Origin: JBCCYM01 sp039190005
Lineage (GTDB): Bacteria > Pseudomonadota > Gammaproteobacteria > UBA12402
Direction of reading: 5' to 3'
DNA length: 18,441 bases
NCBI GenBank assembly: GCA_039190005.1
Contig: JBCCYM010000037.1
Span: 1 to 18,441 of the forward strand
This document shows positions 1-6,397 of this stretch, piece by piece (within the stretch, counting starts at the first letter, position 1; each line of letters begins with the position of its first letter). A model generated the notes under the pieces. It was not told the origin of the DNA. It searched no databases and was given only the letters and a program-made list of their open reading frames with translations. The position numbers and the translations under genes are program-made.

Positions 1-701
1 GTGACTTTGCCAGTAAATGTGTCATCAGGAAAGGCTTCATTGTTAATATGAACGATCTGACCAATTTTTACACTGTTAAGGTATTTTGTCGGGACATTAA
101 AATCAGCCCATAGCGGATCGAGACGGGTGATTGTGGTAATGGTATCACCGGTTGACAAATAATCACCAAGTTGCACATCGCGAATACCTATTTTACCGGC
201 AAATGGCGCGGTAATGATCGCGTTTCGCAGTTGTGCTTGCACGGCGGCAACCGCGGCAACTGATTGTTTATAACTGGCTTCACTTTCGTCAAAAGCTTCT
301 TCAGTAATCACTTGTCTGGCGACTAATTTTTTATTGCGGTCTAAGGTCAATTTATCTTTTTCAAGTTGCGCTTCATCGGAAGCTAATTGAGCTTGTAATT
401 CAGCCGGATCAACCTCAAGTAATAATTGCCCTTTTTTTACCTCTTGGTTGGACTCAAAATCAAGCTTGGTAATCTGTCCGGCAATCGCTGTTTTTAAGGT
501 AATGCCATTGACGGCAATCAGCGTGCCAACAATATGAATTTTTGTTTGATAAGTACGCGACGCGAGTGTGGTTACCGTAACTGTGGGGGGTGGTTGCGGC
601 ACATGTTTGCGCGATGTGAATTTGTGGTGAATAAATAAGCCGATCAACGCGACAATGATGACCGTGATGATAAATATTATAAAACTGGTAAATTTTTTCA
701 T
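1..701 (-). CDS. RND efflux periplasmic adaptor (membrane-fusion protein), C-terminus cut by window
   Basis: Partial gene with 233 visible codons, running off the left edge without a stop. It starts at an ATG (701-699) with no good Shine-Dalgarno. Residues 1-3 are MKK, then a single hydrophobic segment (about residues 5-25, FIIFIITVIIVALIGLF) and a Pro-rich linker (PQPPPTVTV). A lipoyl-like half motif follows (ITKLDFESNQEVKKGQLLLE), then an Ala/Gln/Glu-rich alpha-hairpin, then the second half (IITAPFAGKIGIRDVQLGDY) and the start of the beta-barrel (PLWADFNVP). This order is that of AcrA/MdtA/MexA-type adaptors, which bridge an inner-membrane RND pump and an outer-membrane channel in the periplasm. 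The pump gene would be expected next to it, beyond the window. The substrate cannot be told. An uncleaved N-terminal anchor is more likely than a lipoprotein signal because no lipobox Cys is seen. Confidence 0.9.
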   Translation of the reverse strand, partial: MKKFTSFIIFIITVIIVALIGLFIHHKFTSRKHVPQPPPTVTVTTLASRTYQTKIHIVGTLIAVNGITLKTAIAGQITKLDFESNQEVKKGQLLLEVDPAELQAQLASDEAQLEKDKLTLDRNKKLVARQVITEEAFDESEASYKQSVAAVAAVQAQLRNAIITAPFAGKIGIRDVQLGDYLSTGDTITTITRLDPLWADFNVPTKYLNSVKIGQIVHINNEAFPDDTFTGKV

Positions 702-732
702 GTGCGTAATTCTAAGATTATTTTGCCTTGTG

Positions 733-752
733 TACTAGTAACTATTAGTAAC
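733..752. promoter_or_regulatory. Candidate operator upstream of the efflux adaptor
   Basis: The 18-bp stretch TACTAGTAACTATTAGTA (733-750) matches its own reverse complement at 14 of 18 positions. It also contains TAGTAAC twice with a 10-bp period (736-742 and 746-752). It lies 32 bp upstream of the adaptor start codon. RND pump operons are often controlled by TetR-family repressors binding imperfect palindromes of about this size in this position. No regulator gene is visible here, so this is inference from position and symmetry. Confidence 0.3.
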
Positions 753-814
753 ATTTTGTGGCAGATAAATCAATTAAATTCATGTCCAGGACTATTAAAA
801 ATTCATTTTTGTAG

Positions 815-1543
815 TCAGCGCATCTTCGCCAAGCCAAAATTATCACGCTTGACCATGTTTTGATAGTAAGCTCTGAGTGCTTGATGTTTGGCTATAGCAT
901 TAGCCATATTGATTTTAGTGACCCGGAATAAGGTCGCGGTAGCGGCGGCGTCGGCCATGGTATACTGGTCGGAAAATAAAAATTCTGACGCACAATGTTG
1001 TAATAAGCGGTTCATATGGTTCAGCTCATCCACAATGGCTTTTTTTGCTTGTTCAATTTCTTCCTGGCGGATTTCATTTTTTACGACCCGTAATAAAAAT
1101 TCACCGCGCTGTTTATTGGGGTGTCGCGGCGCCAATGTCATGATGCGTTGTTTATCTTCCGCGGTGATGGTGTCAGGATTCATGAATAAAATATGGTAAC
1201 TGAGGGTGCGAAGATAGGGGTCGTGCAATTTTTCATGAGATCGGCAAAAATTTTCGACGTCATCCGCCCACTGAGGGCTTAGTTTTTTGTCAGCATCAAC
1301 ATAGTGTTGATCAAGGTACAACATGATATCGGTACTGTTACAAATGAGTTTATTCGCTTTGCTGTCGTAAAGCGCCGGAACAGTGCCGTTGGGGTTGATT
1401 GTTCTGTAGTCGCTGCTGATATGTGCTTGCTTGCGTAAATCAATATGTTTTCCCTGCCAAGAAATGCCCATTTCCGCGAGGTATAGACGAACTTTTTGTG
1501 AGGCATAGGATGTATTGCAGTGGTATAAAATGAAATGTGTCAT
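815..1543 (-). CDS. Glutathione S-transferase family protein
   Basis: A 242-residue cytosolic GST-fold protein. The N-terminal thioredoxin-like domain (residues 3-83) shows HFILYHCNTSYASQKVRLYL, where the NTS/YAS segment holds the likely catalytic Ser or Cys. The cis-Pro loop is NPNGTVPAL (50-58) and the glutathione gamma-glutamyl-binding position is CNSTDI (68-73). The rest is the all-helical C-terminal domain. The ATG at 1543 is preferred over an in-frame TTG at 1567: the upstream codons add nothing to the GST fold, the TTG lies on top of the previous gene's stop, and an AGG lies upstream of the ATG. It follows the outer-membrane barrel gene by 20 bp on the same strand, so the two are probably co-transcribed. 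The substrate is unknown; detoxification or a thiol-transfer role is family-level inference. Confidence 0.88.
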   Translation of the reverse strand: MTHFILYHCNTSYASQKVRLYLAEMGISWQGKHIDLRKQAHISSDYRTINPNGTVPALYDSKANKLICNSTDIMLYLDQHYVDADKKLSPQWADDVENFCRSHEKLHDPYLRTLSYHILFMNPDTITAEDKQRIMTLAPRHPNKQRGEFLLRVVKNEIRQEEIEQAKKAIVDELNHMNRLLQHCASEFLFSDQYTMADAAATATLFRVTKINMANAIAKHQALRAYYQNMVKRDNFGLAKMR

Positions 1544-1563
1544 GTTTGCCTGGGTATATATTG

Positions 1564-2280
1564 TCAATTAAATTTATAATGTAATCCCATCATAATGGCG
1601 GCCGGAACCAGTCTACCATCAAGTTGACCGGTTTGACGATACATTTTTATAATAAAATTTGAATTGACTTCACTGTCTAAATACAAGTGCTTATTTATGC
1701 GATATTGCCAGCCCAGCGCGAGATAAGGGAAGAATTTCTGCCGGTTTCTTATGTTGTCGATGGTATTAAAAGAAGGACCGATATTATCTTTTTCCGGTTG
1801 CGCGGTGACATAAGAATTAATTTTGGTAATTGAATAGGAGCCGCCAAGCCGCGCGTAGAGTTGTTGATGTTGACTGATAGCCTGTTTAAGTAGCGCCGCT
1901 AAATAATAAGCCTGGTTGAGTATTTCGTTATTGATATTAAGATTGGTGTTAAATACACCATTTCTGATGTCAACTTTCGTGTAATTGCAGTTGCCTTGTT
2001 CATCGCAGAAAGCGGTGCCGGTGCCAGCGTTTTCATAAAAACCATAGTTCATATAGCCCAGAGTCATGCCAATATGTTTGGTGAAATCCTTATCCAGATG
2101 CAATCCCCAGGCAAAAGACGCGTGCGAAGGATGGCGCATATTGATCGATGATTCAGCTGGGATATAGTAATTGATGCCGCCACCAATCTGGAAACCAACA
2201 CTGTATCCGCTTGTTAGTATGTTAGCTAACAGGGCGTGAGGGATAATAATGCTTAGCAGAACTAATGTCAGTTTTTTCAT
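1564..2280 (-). CDS. Outer-membrane beta-barrel protein
   Basis: A 238-residue exported protein. The signal peptide MKKLTLVLLSIIIPHALLA is followed by NILTSGYSVGFQIGG and then alternating amphipathic strands rich in Tyr, Gly and Asn, ending GLHYKFN, as in small 8-stranded OMP_b-brl/OmpA-like barrels. A two-Cys turn (FCDEQGNC) lies in a probable extracellular loop. The start chosen is the ATG at 2280. A longer in-frame reading back to 2364 runs through the tRNA-Ser gene and is not credible. There is no strong Shine-Dalgarno. The gene begins 46 bp after the tRNA 3' end with no terminator between, so transcription may read through from the tRNA. Similar small barrels are common in Legionella/Coxiella relatives, but no specific function can be assigned. 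Confidence 0.8.
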   Translation of the reverse strand: MKKLTLVLLSIIIPHALLANILTSGYSVGFQIGGGINYYIPAESSINMRHPSHASFAWGLHLDKDFTKHIGMTLGYMNYGFYENAGTGTAFCDEQGNCNYTKVDIRNGVFNTNLNINNEILNQAYYLAALLKQAISQHQQLYARLGGSYSITKINSYVTAQPEKDNIGPSFNTIDNIRNRQKFFPYLALGWQYRINKHLYLDSEVNSNFIIKMYRQTGQLDGRLVPAAIMMGLHYKFN

Positions 2281-2326
2281 TGTCGAGGCCGCGTTCCATT
2301 TAGGTGAATATTTGGTGGATAATGGA

Positions 2327-2419
2327 TGGCGGAGAAGGTGGGATTCGAACCCACGTGGCGGCAAAAACCACCCATTCGATTTCGAGTCGACGCCGTTATG
2401 ACCACTTAGGTACTTCTCC
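2327..2419 (-). tRNA. tRNA-Ser (anticodon CGA)
   Basis: On the minus strand the acceptor stem GGAGAAG (2419-2413) pairs with CTTCTCC (2337-2331), followed by discriminator G and an encoded CCA (2329-2327). The T arm is GTGGG-TTCGAAT-CCCAC. The long variable arm (GGTGG/CCGCC stem) is typical of class II serine tRNA. The anticodon loop CTCGAAA places CGA at 34-36, reading the UCG codon. The anticodon stem has four good pairs (TCGA/TCGA) and an opposed G and A at the outermost position; the D stem also looks weak. Length is 93 nt including CCA. Confidence 0.93.
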
Positions 2420-2437
2420 TTTCCTTAGCGTTAATTG

Positions 2438-2632
2438 TTACCAGTAATAGAACGAATGGAAAAAAGGATGTGGTACTTTACCAAGCAGTACACACATTAA
2501 TATAATAACCGCTAACCATGATTGAAACTTATAAGGAATATTGAGTGGAAAAAGGGTGTTAAGCGCCCATATAATAATGAGTGGAATGGCAATCAGCCCA
2601 ATAATGCCGATTAGGATGGAGAATACAATCAC
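2438..2632 (-). CDS. Small two-helix membrane protein, function unknown
   Basis: A 64-residue protein with two hydrophobic helices, about residues 2-25 (FSILIGIIGLIAIPLIIIWA) and 38-51 (SWLAVIILMCVLLG). They are separated by NTLFPLNIPYKFQ, an arrangement seen in many short uncharacterised bacterial and phage membrane proteins. The start is GTG at 2632, with a GAGGAA Shine-Dalgarno about 8 bases upstream; the ATG inside that leader runs into a stop after three codons. A promoter-like pair lies about 60 bases upstream. No known family is recognised with confidence. The start signals and membrane composition make it more likely real than chance. Confidence 0.55.
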   Translation of the reverse strand: MIVFSILIGIIGLIAIPLIIIWALNTLFPLNIPYKFQSWLAVIILMCVLLGKVPHPFFHSFYYW

Positions 2633-2692
2633 GGGTTAATTCCTCATATTTTTCAAAAAGATAGTGTTTCGTCGCTAATGTTGACGCCAAAG

Positions 2693-2721
2693 AGTATAGG
2701 TGATTTTGCTGTAAAATTAAA
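2693..2721 (-). promoter_or_regulatory. Candidate sigma70 promoter for the 64-residue membrane protein (and tRNA-Ser)
   Basis: On the minus strand TTTAAT (2721-2716) and TATACT (2698-2693) are separated by 17 bp. The -10 box matches 5 of 6 consensus bases; the -35 box is weak. It would give a leader of roughly 55-60 nt. It could also feed the tRNA-Ser and the barrel gene by read-through. Confidence 0.35.
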
Positions 2722-2833
2722 TTGATAATCATGGTTTGTTGCCGATTATGATAAGTTTTTAGGCTAACATAGTTTAAAAGAGGGTCTTGTTGATGTAAAA
2801 TACAAAATATGCTTTGCGTTTCTAGAGTAACTT

Positions 2834-2917
2834 GTCATTCCCGCGCAGGCGGGAATCCAGAGAAAAAAGATATGCCTGAGCATTTTTCTCCTAGATTCCC
2901 GCCTGCGCGGGAATGAC
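2834..2917. repeat. MITE-like palindromic repeat, copy 1 (84 bp)
   Basis: Perfect 24-bp inverted arms: GTCATTCCCGCGCAGGCGGG plus AATC at 2834-2857, and the reverse complement at 2894-2917. They flank a 36-base core. The core in reverse complement matches the core of the 10150-10264 element at 31 of 36 bases with one 1-nt gap, and the outermost 13 bases are identical. There is no transposase and no obvious target-site duplication. As RNA it would form a long hairpin. Confidence 0.85.
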
Positions 2918-3026
2918 GAGGAAAATGCAGGAATGACAGGGGATAGCAGCGTATTGAGTGTGTATGAGTCACTTTGGCAAAAATGCTGAATAAATTAGTT
3001 ACTATAAATGTGGAGTATTAAATTAC

Positions 3027-4616
3027 GTGTTACAGTCAATTCACGATAAGTCCAAATCTTGGATATCCATTGTTATTATTGTCATATTAATCCTGGCATT
3101 CGCGTTTTGGGGTGTTGAGCGCATTTTTGTCAGTGGCAGTCGAGAGAAAGTTGTGGCGAAGGTCAATGGCGTGGAAATTACGCAGTCGCAGTTTGCCAGT
3201 GCTTACGGTAATTTGAAAAGGCAATGGCAGCAGCAATTAGGCGCTAAATTTTTTGATAACCCCAAACTACCGGATCAATTAAAACAATCGGCAATGAAAA
3301 CATTGGTGCGGCAAACGGTATTGCGGCATACGCTGAATAAACAAGGTTATAATGTGTCTCCCCAAGCGCTGGATCAAATGGTTTACAGTATGCCTTTTTT
3401 CCAGGTCAATGGTCAATTTTCATCGGCGCGTTTTCAGCAGGCTATCACCTCTATGGGCTATACGGAATCGCAATTTTTAGATATGCTCAAGTCAAATATG
3501 ATTACCGATCAAGTGCGCTCGGCAATTGTGAATAGCACGTTTGTCTTGCCTAATGAGGTGGCTGAGCAAAAAGCGGCGACGCGACAACAACGGCAGTTCA
3601 CTTATGCCACAGTTTCCAGCGCTGATTTTATCAAAAATATCAAGGTGTCATCAGCACAAATTGAACAATATTATCAACAACATCAGGCGCAGTTTAAATT
3701 GCCTGAAGAAATCAGTATTGACTATATCGAATTATCGCCGGCAAATGTTCGTCCATCCATTAAAGCACCGACTGCCGCTGAACTGCAGCAGTATTATCAA
3801 CAAAATAGCGGACGTTATGATGGTAAAACCTATCAACAGGTGGCATCGCAGGTGCGCACAGCGTTTATGCAACAGGCGCTTAATAAGGCGATGAGTGAAA
3901 AGACAACCCAGCTTGGTAATTTAACCTTAGAACAACCGGGGTCATTACAACCAGCAGCGAAAGCATTAGGTTTGACAGTGCAAAGTACGGATCTATTTAC
4001 CCGCGCAGGTGAGAAAACGGGTATATTAAAAAATGCTGCGGTTGTCTCCGCGGCGTTTGGTAATACCGTGCTGGAACAGGAAAGCAATAGTGATGTTATT
4101 GATTTGCCCAATGATCATTTTGTGGTGCTGCGGTTAAAACAACGAAAAGCCGCTTCGGTAAAACCTTTAGCCGATGTGCGTGCCACCATTGAAAAAACAC
4201 TTACCCAGCAACAAGCTGATAAAGCCGCGCAGCAATTTGCTCAAGGGATCGTCAAAGATGTCGCTCAAGGTAAAACCGTCGATCAAAAACAACTTTCCTG
4301 GCAAGATAGTGGTTTTGTGACGCGCCAGGATACTAAGATAAATAATGCCATTGTCAATAAAGCGTTTTTGATGCCATTGCCCACTCAGCAACAGGCATCA
4401 GTTGCATCGCTATCCATGTCTGCTGATCAGTACGCGATTATTGATTTAAAAGCGGTTAAGGCGGCACCGCTGTCTTCGGATAAGCAGGCAACATCAGCCA
4501 ATGATTTGACCGCGACAAACGCGCATGGTCAAATGGTGTATCAGATCTATCAGGATGGGTTGGTCAAACAGGCTAACGTTAAATACTATGAGGAAAATAT
4601 AAAATCAGTGCAATAA
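3027..4616 (+). CDS. ppiD: PpiD-like periplasmic chaperone lacking the parvulin domain
   Basis: A 529-residue membrane-anchored periplasmic folding factor, expected to act near the Sec translocon. The start is GTG at 3027 with GGAG about 11 bases upstream. Residues 1-11 are cytoplasmic, 12-31 form the transmembrane anchor (WISIVIIVILILAFAFWGVE), and about 36-195 form the SurA_N-type chaperone domain (VAKVNGVEITQSQF). The helical and linker segments after that (SIDYIELSPANVRP at 230-243, AAELQQYYQQNSGRY at 250-264) normally lead into the parvulin domain. Here residue 264 runs straight into GKTYQQVASQVRTAF, which corresponds to the segment after the parvulin domain in PpiD. It continues with LEQPGSLQPAAKALGLTVQS (301-320). 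About 90 residues are missing against the usual length of roughly 620, with the reading frame intact. The CBS gene starts 16 bp downstream, suggesting an operon. Confidence 0.85.
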   Translation: MLQSIHDKSKSWISIVIIVILILAFAFWGVERIFVSGSREKVVAKVNGVEITQSQFASAYGNLKRQWQQQLGAKFFDNPKLPDQLKQSAMKTLVRQTVLRHTLNKQGYNVSPQALDQMVYSMPFFQVNGQFSSARFQQAITSMGYTESQFLDMLKSNMITDQVRSAIVNSTFVLPNEVAEQKAATRQQRQFTYATVSSADFIKNIKVSSAQIEQYYQQHQAQFKLPEEISIDYIELSPANVRPSIKAPTAAELQQYYQQNSGRYDGKTYQQVASQVRTAFMQQALNKAMSEKTTQLGNLTLEQPGSLQPAAKALGLTVQSTDLFTRAGEKTGILKNAAVVSAAFGNTVLEQESNSDVIDLPNDHFVVLRLKQRKAASVKPLADVRATIEKTLTQQQADKAAQQFAQGIVKDVAQGKTVDQKQLSWQDSGFVTRQDTKINNAIVNKAFLMPLPTQQQASVASLSMSADQYAIIDLKAVKAAPLSSDKQATSANDLTATNAHGQMVYQIYQDGLVKQANVKYYEENIKSVQ

Positions 4617-4632
4617 CTGGGAGGATAATACC

Positions 4633-5070
4633 ATGCGTAATGCCTTATTAAATGAGCTGTTAGAAACCAAAGGACGTGATATCATTACCGTTTCAGGTGA
4701 TGAAAGTGTTTTTAGCGCGGTTAAAAAAATGGTTGATGCCAAAGTTGGTTCCTTGCTGATTGTCGATGACCAACATCGATTGCTGGGCATCATCAGTGAT
4801 CGTGATGTCATTAGTAAGCTTGTTTTGCTTGGACTCGATGTCAAGCAGGCCAAAGTGAGTGAGGTGATGACGCAAAACCCAATTACGGTCGCGCCGGATT
4901 GCACCGTAAACGAAGTGCGACAGATTATCACCAATAAGCGCGTGCGTCACTTGCCTGTTGTTGAGAATGATCGTGTTGTGGGCATGATTTCTATTGGTGA
5001 TGTGACGAAATACACCATGGAACAGCAACAACAGCATATTGATGAGTTAACTGACTACATTAATAAATAA
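4633..5070 (+). CDS. Two-CBS-domain protein
   Basis: A 145-residue cytosolic protein made almost only of a CBS pair: CBS1 about residues 16-64 (VGSLLIVDDQHRLLGIISDR) and CBS2 about 76-127 (VSEVMTQNPITVAPDC, RHLPVVENDRVVGMISIGDV). Such Bateman modules usually bind adenine nucleotides and act as energy sensors or regulatory partners, but no effector domain is attached. The Gln-rich tail (EQQQQHIDEL) is probably helical. The ATG at 4633 has a strong GGGAGG Shine-Dalgarno at 4619-4624 and lies 16 bp after the ppiD-like stop, so translation from a shared mRNA is likely. The partner is unknown. Confidence 0.9.
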   Translation: MRNALLNELLETKGRDIITVSGDESVFSAVKKMVDAKVGSLLIVDDQHRLLGIISDRDVISKLVLLGLDVKQAKVSEVMTQNPITVAPDCTVNEVRQIITNKRVRHLPVVENDRVVGMISIGDVTKYTMEQQQQHIDELTDYINK

Positions 5071-5078
5071 TTATTTAT

Positions 5079-6026
5079 TTATTCTGTATTTAGTATAACC
5101 ATATCTTTCTTTTTATGTTGCGCCTGAGTGCCGATAATAATGGAGACAATAATAATCACCATGCCAGAGAATTGAAAGATATCGATATTTTCTTTTAAGA
5201 AGATAAAGCTCAATATAACCGTACTGATTGGCATGACGGTGGTGAATAATCCGGCAATATTGGCAGACACTTTCTTTATGCCTCGATACCATAAAATAAA
5301 CATGATGCTGCTGGTAAAGGCGTAAATAACAAGTAATAAGCCATGAAAAAAGGTCAATGAGGAAAAATCGAATTTTAACCAATAAGGGATTGCCAGTGGC
5401 GTAAAGGCAATGGCATTGATGGCTGTCGCGTAAACCGTCATGGTTACCGGTCTAATCGTACAGTTATGCCATTTAGCGATGACGGTGAATAATGCTTCCG
5501 GAATCACTGAAGCGGTAAGAAATAATGTGCCCATGATACTATGATCCAGTGAAAAAGAAGATAGCTCACCGACATTAACAATAACCGCGCCAATAATTGC
5601 CAGCACAATTGCTATCATAATGGCTTTGTTCAAATGTTCTTTCAGAAAAATAAACGACAGTAAAGCGATGGCTGCGGGCAATATACTCAATATGACGCCC
5701 GCGTTAATGGCTTTACTGTGATTAAGACCATGAAGCATGAGTAAATTAAACAGAAAACCGGCACACAGTGCTTGTACACATATGATCGCGATATCTTTGT
5801 TTGTCGCTGATTTATGGGATGGGGTGCTTATTCTGATCGGAGATTTGGCAATAAAACAAAATGTGATGGCAATAATTGTGGCAATAATATAACGCAGATC
5901 AATCAACAGTAACAACGGTATCGAAGGGAGTAAAAATTTGGAAATAACAATATTCAAACTGACAGCTATTTGTGCCAGACTTAGTTCGGTCATGCCGACA
6001 GCTGAAATGTGGTGTGATTTACGCAT
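5079..6026 (-). CDS. EamA/DMT-superfamily permease
   Basis: A 315-residue inner-membrane protein with about ten hydrophobic helices in two homologous EamA halves (about residues 15-152 and 165-302). The internal duplication shows directly: SFIFLKE occurs at 124-130 and again at 273-279, each near the end of a half. The family exports or imports small metabolites such as amino acids or nucleotide-like compounds; the substrate cannot be read from sequence. The ATG at 6026 has no clear Shine-Dalgarno. An internal Met at residue 12 is an alternative, but the first gives a complete N-terminal helix region. The gene converges on the CBS gene, with only 8 bp between stop codons. Confidence 0.88.
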   Translation of the reverse strand: MRKSHHISAVGMTELSLAQIAVSLNIVISKFLLPSIPLLLLIDLRYIIATIIAITFCFIAKSPIRISTPSHKSATNKDIAIICVQALCAGFLFNLLMLHGLNHSKAINAGVILSILPAAIALLSFIFLKEHLNKAIMIAIVLAIIGAVIVNVGELSSFSLDHSIMGTLFLTASVIPEALFTVIAKWHNCTIRPVTMTVYATAINAIAFTPLAIPYWLKFDFSSLTFFHGLLLVIYAFTSSIMFILWYRGIKKVSANIAGLFTTVMPISTVILSFIFLKENIDIFQFSGMVIIIVSIIIGTQAQHKKKDMVILNTE

Positions 6027-6052
6027 GGAAAATTTTAATTATTTTTGCGTGT

Positions 6053-6104
6053 AGTTTACAGGCTATTTTTAGGGATGCAATGTTTATTTTACACTCGATA
6101 AACA
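6053..6104 (-). promoter_or_regulatory. Candidate promoter and upstream inverted repeat of the EamA permease
   Basis: On the minus strand TTGCAT (6080-6075) and TAAACT (6058-6053) are 16 bp apart, about 27 bases before the start codon. Directly upstream lies a perfect 7-bp inverted repeat with a 10-bp spacer, TGTTTAT at 6081-6087 and ATAAACA at 6098-6104, which could bind a dimeric regulator. Both are weak, pattern-based calls. Confidence 0.3.
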
Positions 6105-6160
6105 TGAATTCATTTGGTTTTTAATTTTACGTCATTGTAATTTTGATGTACAATCACATT

Positions 6161-6188
6161 TTTGGACATGCTTTAGAATGTTTATAAT
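6161..6188 (+). promoter_or_regulatory. Candidate sigma70 promoter of the beta-propeller lipoprotein gene
   Basis: A perfect TATAAT (6183-6188) lies 15-16 bp after a TTTGGA/TTGGAC -35-like box (6161-6167). The start codon of the lipoprotein is at 6234, giving a leader of about 40 nt. The spacer is slightly short. Confidence 0.45.
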
Positions 6189-6233
6189 AGTTTTAAAGGT
6201 ATGGAAATTTAAAATTAATGTGAGAAATGTTTA

Positions 6234-6350
6234 ATGTTTAGAATATATGGTCAATCCATAATTTTTATTATGGCAATGCTGGCTTCTACTGTATTGCTTT
6301 CAGCTTGTAGTGGCCGGCGTCAGTTATTGATAATGTCAGTGCTAGAGTAA
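6234..6350 (+). pseudogene. Lipoprotein signal fragment: 5' end of the frameshifted beta-propeller gene
   Basis: An ATG at 6234 opens a 38-codon reading frame with a classic lipoprotein signal: a short N-region (MFRIYGQS), a hydrophobic core (IIFIMAMLASTVLL) and the lipobox LSAC with Cys at codon 25. After Cys-Ser-Gly it runs out of frame and stops at 6348-6350. The plus-strand frame of the downstream propeller protein is open from just after 6310, with PASVIDNVSARVISAGETNT. Restoring one base in the GGCCGG run near 6321-6326 would join the halves as ...LSACSG-PASVIDNV. This is therefore the true N-terminus of the next gene, split by a one-base loss or by a sequencing error. Confidence 0.75.
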
Positions 6351-6397
6351 TTAGTGCCGGTGAGACGAATACTGGTCCCGGTGCCGAAGAAATTATT

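Larger units (their letters stand above)
2640..3026. other. Intergenic region between divergent genes
   Basis: A 387-bp noncoding stretch between the divergent 64-residue membrane protein and ppiD-like genes. It holds the candidate minus-strand promoter (2693-2721), the 84-bp palindromic repeat (2834-2917), and a short repeat-like scrap GAATGAC at 2931-2937. An AT-rich region upstream of 3027 contains TATAAA (3003-3008) and TTGGCA (2974-2979), but at a spacing too long for a convincing sigma70 promoter. No further ORF or RNA gene is seen. Confidence 0.6.

Noticed and set aside
2281..2364. Longer N-terminus for the barrel protein (MPPRGFESHLLR...)
   Set aside because: These codons read through the tRNA-Ser 3' half, a familiar false extension; the true start is the ATG at 2280, which begins a proper signal peptide.
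5062..5079. Perfect 18-bp AT palindrome AATAAATAATTATTTATT at the convergent gene ends
   Set aside because: It consists of overlapping stop-codon regions and pure A/T; too weak to call a terminator, though it could help end both transcripts.
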